Source: Caenimonas sedimenti (GTDB taxonomy: Bacteria > Pseudomonadota > Gammaproteobacteria > Burkholderiales > Burkholderiaceae_C). Taken from it: 64,000 nucleotides of DNA. The stretch covers positions 62,001 through 126,000 of the forward strand of contig NZ_VOBQ01000001.1 of assembly GCF_007833165.1 (NCBI RefSeq), written 5' to 3'. Under the pieces are notes generated by a model. It was not told the DNA's origin. It saw only the letters and a program-made list of their open reading frames with translations, and ran no database searches. Below are positions 46,404 through 55,409 of this stretch, piece by piece. The first letter of the stretch is position 1. Each line of letters begins with the position of its first letter. The translations under genes were made by a program, and so were the position numbers.

Positions 46404-47548
46404 TCCGCGACCCCGAAACCCTCGCTCAGCTGCTCGACGCCGTCAACCGCTTCGTCCGCGAGCGCCTGGTCCCCAGCGAGGCCCTCGTCGCCGAGACCGA
46501 CGAGATCCCTGAGGACCTCGTGGGGGAGATGAAGGCACTGGGCCTGTTCGGCCTGACGGTGCCGGAGGAGTACGGCGGCCTGGGCGTCACGATGGAAGAA
46601 GAGGTCATGGTGATGCTGGCCATGGGCCAGACGTCGCCGTGCTTTCGCTCGCTCTTCGGCACCACCGTGGGCATCGGCTCGCAGGGCATCCTGTTCGACG
46701 GTACCGAGGTGCAGAAGCAGAAGTACCTGCCACGCCTGGCAACCGGCGAGCTGATCGCGTCATTCGCGCTGACGGAGCCCGAGGCCGGCTCGGACGCCGC
46801 CTCACTGCGCACCACCGCCATCCGCGAGGGCGACCACTACGTCGTCAACGGCACCAAGCGCTTCATCACCAATGCGCCGCAGGCGGGCATTTTCACCCTG
46901 ATGGCGCGGACCAACCCCGAGGACAAGGGCGCGGGCGGCGTGTCGGCGTTCATCGTCGAGGCGGACACGCCCGGCATCACCATCGGCAAGAGGGACAAGA
47001 AGATGGGCCAGCGCGGCGCCCACACCGCCGACGTGATTTTCGAGAACTGCCGCGTGCCGGCTTCGCAGCTGATCGGCGGCCGCGAGGGACATGGGTTCAA
47101 GACCGCGATGAAGGTGCTGGAGAAGGGCCGCATCCACATTGCCGCCATCTGCGTGGGCGTGGCCGAGCGCATGCAGCGCGATGCATTGAACTACGCCGTG
47201 GAGCGCAAGCAGTTCGGCGAGCCGATCGCGCAGTTCCAGCTGGTGCAGGCGATGCTGGCCGACAGCCAGGCCGAGATCTACGCGGCGCGCTGCATGGTGA
47301 TCGATGCGGCGCGCAAGCGCGACGAGGGGCTGAACGTGGCGACCGAAGCCTCGTGCTGCAAGCTGTTCGCCTCCGAGATGTGCGGCCGCGTGGCCGACCG
47401 CGCGGTGCAGATCTTCGGCGGCGCCGGCTACGTCAGCGATTACGGCATCGAGCGCTTCTACCGCGACGTGCGGCTGTTCCGCCTTTACGAGGGCACCAGC
47501 CAGATCCAGCAGATCGTGATCGCGCGCAACCTGGTCCGGGAGAGATGA
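46400..47548 (+). CDS. Acyl-CoA dehydrogenase (MCAD/SCAD-like)
   Basis: This 382-residue FAD enzyme has TVPEEYGGLGVTMEEEVMVM, FALTEPEAGSDAASLRTTA and the classical C-terminal catalytic Glu in LYEGTSQIQQIVIARNL. The GTG start at 46400 overlaps the thiolase-like stop by four bases. It is the third acyl-CoA dehydrogenase in the window and the only one with the standard Glu location. The operon stops here at a repeat element. Confidence 0.92.
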   Translation: MIRDPETLAQLLDAVNRFVRERLVPSEALVAETDEIPEDLVGEMKALGLFGLTVPEEYGGLGVTMEEEVMVMLAMGQTSPCFRSLFGTTVGIGSQGILFDGTEVQKQKYLPRLATGELIASFALTEPEAGSDAASLRTTAIREGDHYVVNGTKRFITNAPQAGIFTLMARTNPEDKGAGGVSAFIVEADTPGITIGKRDKKMGQRGAHTADVIFENCRVPASQLIGGREGHGFKTAMKVLEKGRIHIAAICVGVAERMQRDALNYAVERKQFGEPIAQFQLVQAMLADSQAEIYAARCMVIDAARKRDEGLNVATEASCCKLFASEMCGRVADRAVQIFGGAGYVSDYGIERFYRDVRLFRLYEGTSQIQQIVIARNLVRER

Positions 47549-47632
47549 ACCACCCCCGAAGCGCCTACGGCGCCTCCCCCTCAAGGGGGCGCCCCCAGCG
47601 GCCCGGCAAAGCCGGTTCCGCGGGGGCCCGCG
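47549..47632. repeat. Comamonadaceae-type intergenic hairpin repeat
   Basis: Three hairpins follow one another: GCGCC-TAC-GGCGC (47559-47571), CCCCCT-CA-AGGGGG (47574-47587) and CCGGC-AAA-GCCGG (47601-47613), then TTCCGCGGGGGC. This is a known style of intergenic repeat in Comamonadaceae. It separates the dehydrogenase gene from the next ligase gene and could end or process the transcript. Confidence 0.75.
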
Positions 47633-47645
47633 CAGGAACCTGAGC

Positions 47646-49172
47646 ATGGTCAGCACGCGCATCCACACCCTGTTCGACGACTGGCTGGCGCGCGAGCCGG
47701 CCCGCGTGTTCATCCACCTGCCGGATGCGTCATGGTCCTTCGCCCAGCTGGGCGAGTTGGTCACCCGCGCCGAAGCCGAGCTGCGGGCGGATGGCGTGGG
47801 CCGGGGCGACCGCGTGCTGATCGTGGCCGAGAACTGCCCGCAGCACGTCGCGCTGATCCTGGCGGTGAGCCGGGTCGGGGCGTGGTCGTGCGGCGTGAAT
47901 GCGCGCATGGCGCCCGGCGAGGTGGATGCGTTCGCTGCAAAGGCCGATGCCAGGGTCTGCTACTTCACGTCCGGGGTCTCGGAGGCTGCGTCAGCCCATG
48001 CCCGGCGGCTGGGCGCCCGCGACTCGCAGGTGGCCGGCCTGCAGCGCACCTCGCCGCGCAAGGATGCGCGGCCCGAGGGCGATCCGCTGGCCGACACCGT
48101 CGCCGCCATCATCTTCACCTCCGGCACCACCGGCACGCCCAAGGGCGTGTTGATGACGCACGATGGCGTCACGCATTTCGGACGTGTGTCGGCCGCTTCG
48201 CGCGCCTTGGGCCCGACCGACCGCTCGTATGCCTGCCTGCCGATGACGCACATCTTCGGGCTGGGAACGGTCCTGGTGGCGAGCCTGCACGCCGGCGCCA
48301 GCCTGGTGATGCGCAGCCGCTTCGATCCGGCCGACGTGCTGGATGCGCTGGCCCATCACCAGGTCTCCCAGTTGCAGGGCCCGCCCACATTGTTCGCACG
48401 GCTGGCCGGCTATATGGAAGAGCGCGGCATCGCCTTGCCGCCCGCACCGCAGCTGCGTTATCTCTATGCCGGCGCCGGCCCGCTGGACAGGACGCTGAAG
48501 CGCCGGGTCGAGGCCGCGTTCGGCCTGCCGCTGCACCACGGCTACGGTTTGTCCGAGTACGCCGGCTCGGTGTGCGTGACCCGCCTGAACGAACAGCGCG
48601 ACGACACCGCGGCGGGCCACCTGCTGGAAGGCGCCGAGTTCCGCATCACCGACCCGGCAACAGGCAGCGAGCTCCCGCCCGGCCACCGCGGGGAGATCTG
48701 GCTGCGCGGCCGCGGCCTCATGCCTGGCTACTTCCACGATGCCGAAGCCACCAGTGCCGTGATGCGCGCAGGCGGCTGGTACGCCAGCGGCGACATCGGC
48801 GAGCGGGGCGAGGACGGTGCGCTCTTCGTCGTCGACCGGCTGAAGGAAATGATCATCCGCTCGGGCTTCAATGTGTACCCCGGCGAAGTGGAGGCCGTGC
48901 TCAACGCCTTCCCGTCCGTGCAACGCGCCGCCGTCGCGGGCCGGCCCGCAGCGGACGGCAACGAGGAAGTGCTGGCTTTCGTGCAATTGCGCTCTGGCGC
49001 CACGCTCGATGCCGATGCCTTGCAAGCGCACCTGCGTGCCAACCTGGCGCCCTACAAGCAACCCGCCCAGGTGCACGTGGTGCCCGAGCTGCCCATGACC
49101 GGCAACGGCAAGGTGCTCAAGCGCGAACTGCTGCGCCTGCATGCCGGCCAGGCCGCGGCACCGATCCACTGA
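47646..49172 (+). CDS. AMP-forming acyl-CoA synthetase
   Basis: This 508-residue ANL ligase has IIFTSGTTGTPKGVLMTHDG, HHGYGLSEYAGS and a C-terminal GNGKVLKRELLRLHA with the catalytic Lys. It resembles the ligase at 21721 in length and motif style (NVYPGEVEAVLNAFPSVQRA versus NVYPAEVEAAIAAHAGVAQC). It begins just after the hairpin repeat and is followed by two Bug receptors, so it may be the entry enzyme for their ligands. Confidence 0.92.
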   Translation: MVSTRIHTLFDDWLAREPARVFIHLPDASWSFAQLGELVTRAEAELRADGVGRGDRVLIVAENCPQHVALILAVSRVGAWSCGVNARMAPGEVDAFAAKADARVCYFTSGVSEAASAHARRLGARDSQVAGLQRTSPRKDARPEGDPLADTVAAIIFTSGTTGTPKGVLMTHDGVTHFGRVSAASRALGPTDRSYACLPMTHIFGLGTVLVASLHAGASLVMRSRFDPADVLDALAHHQVSQLQGPPTLFARLAGYMEERGIALPPAPQLRYLYAGAGPLDRTLKRRVEAAFGLPLHHGYGLSEYAGSVCVTRLNEQRDDTAAGHLLEGAEFRITDPATGSELPPGHRGEIWLRGRGLMPGYFHDAEATSAVMRAGGWYASGDIGERGEDGALFVVDRLKEMIIRSGFNVYPGEVEAVLNAFPSVQRAAVAGRPAADGNEEVLAFVQLRSGATLDADALQAHLRANLAPYKQPAQVHVVPELPMTGNGKVLKRELLRLHAGQAAAPIH

Positions 49173-49194
49173 CAACACCAACGGAGACCGACCC

Positions 49195-50172
49195 ATGAGA
49201 AAGCCATCCCTGATGCGGCGCCTGTGCCTGGGCGCCGCCGCCACGCTGCTCTGCGCGCCCGTCCTGGCGCAGAACGCCCCGTACCCCAGCCAGCCGGTCA
49301 AGCTGGTCGTGCCGTACCCGGCCGGCGGCGCCACGGACACGCTGGCTCGCACCCTCGCTCAGAAGTTGCAGGAGGCCTGGAGCCAGCCGGTGGTTGTGGA
49401 GAACAAGCCGGGTGCCTCCGGCACCATTGGCAACAACTTCGTCGCGAAGGCGCCGGCCGATGGCCACACCTTGCTGGTCGCGATCACGGCCTTGATCCAG
49501 CAGCCGCCGTTGATGGACAAGTTGCCCTACGACCCCATGAAGGACCTGGCGCCGGTGAGCATGATCGCGCGCAGCCCCAGCATGCTGGCGGTGCCGCTGG
49601 ATTCGCCCGCGAAGAACCTCAAGGACTTCGTCGCCCTGGTGAAGGCCAGTCCCGGAAAGTACGCCTTCGGCAGCTACGGCGCCGGCACCTCGTCGCACAT
49701 CCAGGGTTCGCTGCTGAACCTGCAAGCGGGCATCGACCTGACGCATGTGCCCTTTCAGGGTGCCGCGCCGCTGGTGGTCAACCTGGTGGGCGGCCAGCTC
49801 GCCTCCGCCTTCATCGACAGCGCCTCGGCGCGGCCGCACCTGAAATCGATCCGGCCGCTGGCCGTCACCGGCACCCAGCGCATGCCCGGCCTCCCCGACG
49901 TGCCCACGTTCCAGGAACTGGGCTACAAGTCGTTCGAGCCCTACGGCTGGTTCGGCGTGCTGGCGCCCGCGGCCACGCCTGCGCCCGTGGTGCAGAAGCT
50001 CTCCGACGAGGTCAACCGCATCCTGAAGATGCCCGATGTGGTCGCCAAGATCGAGGCGCTGGGTCTGTGGACCGCCGGCAACAAGCCGGCGGAGTTCGCG
50101 AAGATCATGAACGATGACTACGCGATCTACGCCCGCATCATCAAGGATGCCAACATCAGGTTGTCGCAATGA
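49195..50172 (+). CDS. Bug/TctC-family periplasmic solute receptor
   Basis: This 325-residue receptor has a signal peptide (LMRRLCLGAAATLLCAPVLA) and motifs KLVVPYPAGGATDTLARTLA, VENKPGASGTIGNNF and HVPFQGAAPLVVNLVGGQL. It overlaps the next receptor gene by four bases, forming a tandem pair after an acyl-CoA ligase. GGAGA lies upstream of the ATG. Confidence 0.92.
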   Translation: MRKPSLMRRLCLGAAATLLCAPVLAQNAPYPSQPVKLVVPYPAGGATDTLARTLAQKLQEAWSQPVVVENKPGASGTIGNNFVAKAPADGHTLLVAITALIQQPPLMDKLPYDPMKDLAPVSMIARSPSMLAVPLDSPAKNLKDFVALVKASPGKYAFGSYGAGTSSHIQGSLLNLQAGIDLTHVPFQGAAPLVVNLVGGQLASAFIDSASARPHLKSIRPLAVTGTQRMPGLPDVPTFQELGYKSFEPYGWFGVLAPAATPAPVVQKLSDEVNRILKMPDVVAKIEALGLWTAGNKPAEFAKIMNDDYAIYARIIKDANIRLSQ

Positions 50173-51140
50173 AAACCACTCACCCCACTCTGACACGTCG
50201 CGCCGCGATCGCTGGTGCGCTGATGCTTGTGGCAGCGCACGCTGCCGCCCAGGTCAGCACGCCGGTTCGCCTGATCGTCGGCTACGCCGCCGGCGGCCCG
50301 GTGGACACCACCGCGCGCCTCTTCGCCCCGGTGTTCGCGCGCGAACTCGGCACGCAGGTGATCGTGGAGAACCGTCCAGGCGCCTCGGGCAACGTCGCCG
50401 GCGCCTCGGTGGCCAAGAGCGCGCCCGACGGACTCACGCTGTTCTTCGCGGCCAGCCCCACCATCACCATCAGCCCGAACATCTACAAGAAGATGCCGTT
50501 CGACCCGGCGACCGAACTCACCCCCGTCGCGCCGCTGGTCAGCTATGCCAACGTGCTGGTGGTGAACAAGGACTTGCCGTTCAAGAACGTCGCCGACCTA
50601 CTGGCCTACGCGGAGGCCAACCCGGGCAAGCTGGGCTACGGATCGGCGGGCACTGGCGCCTCGAATCACCTCAGTGGCGAACTGATGGCGGCGCAGAGCC
50701 AGACCCAGTTGATGCACGTGCCCTACAAGGGCAATGCGCCGGCGATGACCGACGTGATCGGCGGGCAGATCGGCATGATGTTCGACATCGTCAGTACGGC
50801 GCGCAGCTACGTCGCGTCGGGCCGCGTGCGGGCGTTGGCCGTGACGTCGCGCGAGCGCAACCCGTCGCTGCCGGACGTGCCCACGATGCGCGAGGCCGGC
50901 CTGCCGAATTTCGAGGTGGTGGGCTGGTTCGGCCTTTACGCGCCGCCCAAACTGCCGCCCGCGCTGGCCGCGCGCTACGCCGAGGCGGCGCGCAAGGCGC
51001 TGGCCAGCGACGACTTGAAGGTGTTGTGGAACGAGCACGGGTACGACCGCTGGCCCGGTTCGGCCGAGACCATGGCCACCCAGGCGAGCCGGGAGCGGGC
51101 CATGTGGGGGACGGTGACGAAGGGGATCAACGTCGAGTAG
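50169..51140 (+). CDS. Bug/TctC-family periplasmic solute receptor
   Basis: This 323-residue receptor has signal LTRRAAIAGALMLVAAHAAA and motifs RLIVGYAAGGPVDTTARLFA, VENRPGASGNVAGASVA and HVPYKGNAPAMTDVIGGQIG. The two tandem receptors share the fold but differ in sequence, which suggests different ligands. The stop precedes a strong hairpin (51150-51181) and a convergent MFS gene. Confidence 0.92.
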   Translation: MKTTHPTLTRRAAIAGALMLVAAHAAAQVSTPVRLIVGYAAGGPVDTTARLFAPVFARELGTQVIVENRPGASGNVAGASVAKSAPDGLTLFFAASPTITISPNIYKKMPFDPATELTPVAPLVSYANVLVVNKDLPFKNVADLLAYAEANPGKLGYGSAGTGASNHLSGELMAAQSQTQLMHVPYKGNAPAMTDVIGGQIGMMFDIVSTARSYVASGRVRALAVTSRERNPSLPDVPTMREAGLPNFEVVGWFGLYAPPKLPPALAARYAEAARKALASDDLKVLWNEHGYDRWPGSAETMATQASRERAMWGTVTKGINVE

Positions 51141-51149
51141 AGCAGGGTG

Positions 51150-51181
51150 AGCGGACGCAGATTCTCAATCTGCCGTCCGCT
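51150..51181. terminator. Hairpin between convergent receptor and MFS genes
   Basis: AGCGGACGCAGATT-CTC-AATCTGCCGTCCGCT pairs over 14 bp with one bulged G. It starts ten bases after the receptor stop and overlaps the last codons of the convergent MFS gene. There is no T-tract, so a bidirectional or Rho-assisted stop is possible. Confidence 0.5.
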
Positions 51182-52328
51182 GATGCCGCCGCAACGCCCG
51201 CGCAAACCCCCACCCCACCGCCGGCAACCCCAGCGCCGTCGGCAACAGCATCCACGCGGCGCCGCCGTGGTCATAGGCGTAGCCGCACAGCGTCACGCCG
51301 ATCGCCTGCCCGGTGAACAGGCAGAACGCGAACACCGCCACGGCACTGCCCCGCACCTCAGGAACCATCTGCGTGGCATGCGTCTGCAGGGTGTTGTGGA
51401 ACAGGTAGGTGCCAAAACCCACGAGCAGGGCCACCGGCCCGGCCGTCCAGGCCCAGGGTGAGAAGAGATAGGCCAGGTACCCGAGGCCCATCACCCAGCC
51501 ACCCACCAGCACCATGCGCAACTGCCCCATGCGCGCCACGATCTTGCGGGCCGACATGGCATACACCAGGCCCCCCACGGCATTGAGCGCCAGCATGGCG
51601 GTGACGGCCGAGAGTGAAAGGCCGAAACGCTGGTGCAGAAAGGCCGGCAGGTAAGCCACCGGCCCCAGCAGCAGGATGCCTTCGGCCAGCGCGGCCGCCA
51701 GCACGCGCCACGCCCAAGGCGTGGATGCGACCCGGCGCAAGCCGTCGAGGAAGCCCGTCGCGGGTGCAGGTGCCGCCACCACGCTCGCGGCGCGCATGCG
51801 CACCACCAGCAGGACGGTGACGACGGCGAAACCCGCGGCAAGCGCGGCAAAGGCACCGCGCCAGCCCCAGGCGGAATCGGCGAACAGGCCGCCCGCCAGC
51901 TGGCCGGCCATCATCCCGGAGAGCGTGCCCGTGAGGAAGCGGGCCAGCGTCGGCTGGCGTTCTTCGAAGGGCACGGCATCGCCGATCCATGCCATCGCCA
52001 GCGGGATGATGCCGGCGGCGGCCATGCCCCACGCCACGCGCGCGATGAGCAAGGTGTCGAAGTTCGGTGCGGCCGCGGAGACCAGGGCCAGCACCGAGCA
52101 GCCCCCCACGGCCACCGTGACCATGCGGGCCTTGCCGAAGCGGTCCGCGAAGGGGCCGAAGACCAGCTGCATCAACCCGTAGGCGATCGAGAAGGTGATG
52201 ACGACGCTGCCCGCCTGGCCGGTCGTGAGGCCGAAGTCGGCGGCGAGGCGGGGGATGAGGCCGTCGCAGATGCGGAGCGCGGCGCCGCTGAAGAATGCCG
52301 CCAGGGCCAGCAGGGTGACGAAATGCAT
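51165..52328 (-). CDS. MFS transporter
   Basis: This 387-residue protein has about 12 hydrophobic helices. Between helices 2 and 3 the sequence GPFADRFGKARMVTVAVGG is the MFS loop signature. The N-terminus ALRICDGLIPRLAADFGLTT resembles AraJ/Bcr-type permeases. The substrate is unknown. It is divergent from murQ and convergent with the Bug pair. Confidence 0.85.
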   Translation of the reverse strand: MHFVTLLALAAFFSGAALRICDGLIPRLAADFGLTTGQAGSVVITFSIAYGLMQLVFGPFADRFGKARMVTVAVGGCSVLALVSAAAPNFDTLLIARVAWGMAAAGIIPLAMAWIGDAVPFEERQPTLARFLTGTLSGMMAGQLAGGLFADSAWGWRGAFAALAAGFAVVTVLLVVRMRAASVVAAPAPATGFLDGLRRVASTPWAWRVLAAALAEGILLLGPVAYLPAFLHQRFGLSLSAVTAMLALNAVGGLVYAMSARKIVARMGQLRMVLVGGWVMGLGYLAYLFSPWAWTAGPVALLVGFGTYLFHNTLQTHATQMVPEVRGSAVAVFAFCLFTGQAIGVTLCGYAYDHGGAAWMLLPTALGLPAVGWGFARALRRHQRTAD

Positions 52329-52428
52329 GAGGTTCGGCCCAGGAACAGGAGCCGGTCCTACAAACCCGCCCCCGGCGCGGGCGCAGGATGGGAGGGAACT
52401 CTAGCATTGACGCCGCGATCATTCGAAC

Positions 52429-53328
52429 GTGACCACCCCCGACCCGCGCCTGACCGAGCAGCGCAACCCGCGCAGCACCGCCATCGACCAGCTCGACACG
52501 CTGGCCGTGGTCGATCTCATCAATGCGGAGGACCGCCTGGTTGCCACCGCCGTCGGCAAAGAGCGCGAGGCGATCGCCTGCGCCATCGACCTGGTCGTCG
52601 AATGCTTCGAGCAGGGCGGCCGCTTGTTCTACGTGGGTGCCGGCACCTCCGGCCGGCTCGGTGTGCTGGACGCCTCCGAAATGCCGCCAACGTACCGCAC
52701 CGAGCCCGAACTGGTGCAGGGCGTCATGGCCGGCGGCTTCGAAGCCCTGCTGCGCGCCCAGGAAGGCGCGGAGGACCACCCCGAGCATGGCGCCGCCGCG
52801 ATGGACGAGAAAGCCGTCGGGCCGAATGATTTCGTGCTGGGCATCGCTGCGTCGGGCACCACGCCCTTCGTGCATGGGGCGCTGGCGCGAGCCCGGGAAC
52901 GCGGCGCGCGCACGGGCTTCCTGCTGTGCAGCCATCCCAGCGCGCAGTTGCGCGAAGCGCATGACGTCGTGATCGCGCCGCTGGTGGGGCCGGAGGTGAT
53001 CACCGGCTCCACGCGCATGAAGGCCGGCACCGCGACCAAGCTGGTGCTCAACACCATCAGCACCGCGGCCATGGTGAAAACCGGCAAGGTGTTCGGCAAC
53101 CTGATGGTGGACCTGCAGGTGACCTGCCAGAAGTTGCAGGACCGCGGCGAGCGCATCCTGGTCGACACGCTGGCCGTGTCGCGCGAGGAGGCCGCGCGCC
53201 TGCTGGATGCTTCCGGCGGCCACGTGAAGGCCGCCATCGTGATGGCGAAGCTGGGCGTGGATGCGGAGGGTGCGCGGCGCGAACTCGAAGCCGCCGGCGG
53301 CTCGATCGCGGGGCTGCTCGGCAAATAG
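52429..53328 (+). CDS. murQ: N-acetylmuramic acid 6-phosphate etherase
   Basis: This 299-residue SIS-domain enzyme of cell-wall recycling converts MurNAc-6-P to GlcNAc-6-P and lactate. LTEQRNPRSTAIDQLDTLAV, YVGAGTSGRLGVLDASEMPP, GIAASGTTPFVHGAL and STRMKAGTATKLVLNTIST are diagnostic. The GTG start at 52429 has no clear ribosome site. TAGCAT at 52402-52407 may be a -10, making a very short leader. No other recycling gene is near. Confidence 0.93.
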   Translation: MTTPDPRLTEQRNPRSTAIDQLDTLAVVDLINAEDRLVATAVGKEREAIACAIDLVVECFEQGGRLFYVGAGTSGRLGVLDASEMPPTYRTEPELVQGVMAGGFEALLRAQEGAEDHPEHGAAAMDEKAVGPNDFVLGIAASGTTPFVHGALARARERGARTGFLLCSHPSAQLREAHDVVIAPLVGPEVITGSTRMKAGTATKLVLNTISTAAMVKTGKVFGNLMVDLQVTCQKLQDRGERILVDTLAVSREEAARLLDASGGHVKAAIVMAKLGVDAEGARRELEAAGGSIAGLLGK

Positions 53329-53346
53329 CAGGTTCGTGGGCCCGGA

Positions 53347-54435
53347 TCAGGCCCGGATCCGCTCCAGCCGCTGCCAATCCAACTCGATGCCATGCCCCGG
53401 CCGGTCCGGGGCGAGCGCGAAGCCTTCCTCGATGCGCAGTGGCTCTGCGACGTACGCATCCAGCCCGAAACCGTGTGCCTCCAGGAACGTTCCGTTGGGC
53501 ACCGCCGCCAGCAGGTGCACGGTGACATCGTGTGCGCCATGCGAAGTGACCGGCAAGTTGAATGCCTCGGCCAGGTGGGCGATCTTGAGGAAGCTGGTGA
53601 TACCCCCGCAGTTGGTGACGTCCGGCTCCGGGAACGTGACGCCGCCTTCCGCGATGAGCTGCTTGAACTCCCAGAGCGTGCGCAGGTTCTCCCCCGATGC
53701 GATGGGGATGCCGGCCTCGCGCACCACGCGCGCCTGCCCGGCGACGTCGTCCGGAATGACCGGCTCCTCCAGCCAGGTGAGGTCGTAGGGCTGGAAGGCA
53801 CGGGCGGCGCGGATCGCCTGGTCGGCGGTCCACTTCATGTTGGCGTCGGCCATCAGCGGAAAGCCCGCGCCCAGGTGCTTGCGCATCGCGGCGACGCGCT
53901 CCACGTCCTCGGCGAGCAGCTCGCGCCCCACCTTCATCTTGATCGCACGGAAGCCCCGCTCCAGGTTGGCATCGGTCTGGCGCAGCAGGGCGTCCAGGGG
54001 CAGCTGCAGATCGATGCCGCCCGCGTAGCAGCGCACGCGCGGCGCATGGCCGCCCAGCAGCTTCCACAGCGGTTCGCGCAGGCGCCTGGCTTTCAGGTCC
54101 CAGAGCGCCATGTCCAGCGCTGACAAGGCCAGCACCGTCGGCCCGCCCCGCCCGCCGTAATGGGAAGCCCACCAGAGGCGGTTCCACAGGAACTCGATGC
54201 GGTCCGCGTCCTGGCCGAGCGCCACCTCGGGGAAGTCGCGGCGCAGCACGGCATCGATCGCGGCGCCGTTGCGTCCGCAGGTGAAGGTGTAGCCCACACC
54301 CTGCTGGCCGTCGGCGTCACGCACGCGCACGGTGTTGAGCTCGAAGGCGAGCATCTCGCCGTGCATGGAATCGGTCAGAGCCGTCGGCAGCGGAAGACGG
54401 TAGAAGCCGGGTTCGATTTCGGTGATGTTGGCCAT
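53347..54435 (-). CDS. Mandelate racemase/muconate lactonizing enzyme family protein
   Basis: This 362-residue enolase-superfamily enzyme contains the KxK base pair (AIKMKVG), metal ligands in ADANMKW, LEEPV and SGEN, and a later His in VTSHGAHDV. The His/Lys arrangement fits the mandelate-racemase subgroup, which includes acid-sugar dehydratases and racemases. The substrate is unknown. It is convergent with murQ and has an EEP-family gene upstream on the same strand after a 63-base gap. Confidence 0.9.
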   Translation of the reverse strand: MANITEIEPGFYRLPLPTALTDSMHGEMLAFELNTVRVRDADGQQGVGYTFTCGRNGAAIDAVLRRDFPEVALGQDADRIEFLWNRLWWASHYGGRGGPTVLALSALDMALWDLKARRLREPLWKLLGGHAPRVRCYAGGIDLQLPLDALLRQTDANLERGFRAIKMKVGRELLAEDVERVAAMRKHLGAGFPLMADANMKWTADQAIRAARAFQPYDLTWLEEPVIPDDVAGQARVVREAGIPIASGENLRTLWEFKQLIAEGGVTFPEPDVTNCGGITSFLKIAHLAEAFNLPVTSHGAHDVTVHLLAAVPNGTFLEAHGFGLDAYVAEPLRIEEGFALAPDRPGHGIELDWQRLERIRA

Positions 54436-54498
54436 GGCGACGGTTTAGGCGAATGTGCTTTGCCCTGCCAGCGGGTTTTCCTGGGCCGCGCGGGGCCG

Positions 54499-55344
54499 TC
54501 AGCCCAACTCGACCAGAACCGGCTGGTGGTCGGAAGCCTGCGTGCGGCCATCGACCTCCAGCCACTGCAGCCGGTCCTTCAACCGGTCACTCGCGAAAAT
54601 GAAATCGCAGGCGATCGGCTCTGGCCCATAGCGGCGGTCGTGGAGGCGGAAAGTGGGCGCGTGCGGCGCGTCCGCGTGCAGGACGCGCCATGCATCGTGC
54701 AAGGACCCGCCCTCGGAAGGCCGGGTGATCTCCGCGTACTCCGGCTCATGTGCCTCGAAGTTGAAGTCGCCGCAAAGGATGGCCAGGTCCGTGTGCAGCT
54801 TGGTCTGGAAAGGCGAGCCGTCGTCGCTGGGTTGCGGGGGCATCGCCGCATGCGCGCAGTATTGCAGGTGGAGGTCACGCAGCGCGCGCGCCTGGGCCAT
54901 GCGCTGCTTCTTCGAGTAGTACTCCAGGTGTGTCGTCATCACCCGCACGGCCCCCAGGCCGGGATCGATCAGCGTGACGACGGTGCACATGCGCGGCATG
55001 CTGCGGACGCCGTCATCCGGCGGGTACGGCAGGGCATGGTGCTGCACGTGGGCCACCGGCAGCCGGGTCGCGATGCAATTGCCGAACTGCCGGTGCGCGC
55101 CGTCCGCCCCCCATTCCTGCACGGCGGCGCCGAAGAACAGTTCGAAGCCCGGCAGAAGACCGCGCAGCCATGCGGGCTGGTCATGACCGGCGTTGCCTTC
55201 GAGCTTCGGGTAGTTCACCGCGATCTCCTGCAGGCACAGCACGTCGAAATCGCCCAGCTTCCGGGCCACCTTGACGATGCGCCGGGGATCGACGATGCCG
55301 TCGTTGCCGCAGCACCATTGGGCGTTCCAGGTGACGAGTTTCAT
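54499..55344 (-). CDS. Endonuclease/exonuclease/phosphatase (EEP) family protein
   Basis: This 281-residue protein has LVTWNAQWC at the N-terminus, CLQEIAVNYPKLEG with the metal-binding Glu, ILCGDFNFEAHEPEY with Asp/Asn, and SDHQPVLVEL at the C-terminus. It is a soluble Mg-dependent hydrolase of DNA, phosphoester or lipid headgroups; the exact substrate is unknown. It is divergent from the DAHP synthase gene. Confidence 0.88.
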   Translation of the reverse strand: MKLVTWNAQWCCGNDGIVDPRRIVKVARKLGDFDVLCLQEIAVNYPKLEGNAGHDQPAWLRGLLPGFELFFGAAVQEWGADGAHRQFGNCIATRLPVAHVQHHALPYPPDDGVRSMPRMCTVVTLIDPGLGAVRVMTTHLEYYSKKQRMAQARALRDLHLQYCAHAAMPPQPSDDGSPFQTKLHTDLAILCGDFNFEAHEPEYAEITRPSEGGSLHDAWRVLHADAPHAPTFRLHDRRYGPEPIACDFIFASDRLKDRLQWLEVDGRTQASDHQPVLVELG

Positions 55345-55409
55345 GCTGGCGGAAGTATAGGGAGCCGTGCCCTAGACTTCCCTCTTTGAGATTGCCAGTG
55401 GAGAACCGA

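Noticed and set aside
53339-53360. Tandem GGCCCGGATC repeat
   Set aside because: It lies at the 3' end of the mandelate-racemase-like gene, is only two copies long and is explained by codon composition.
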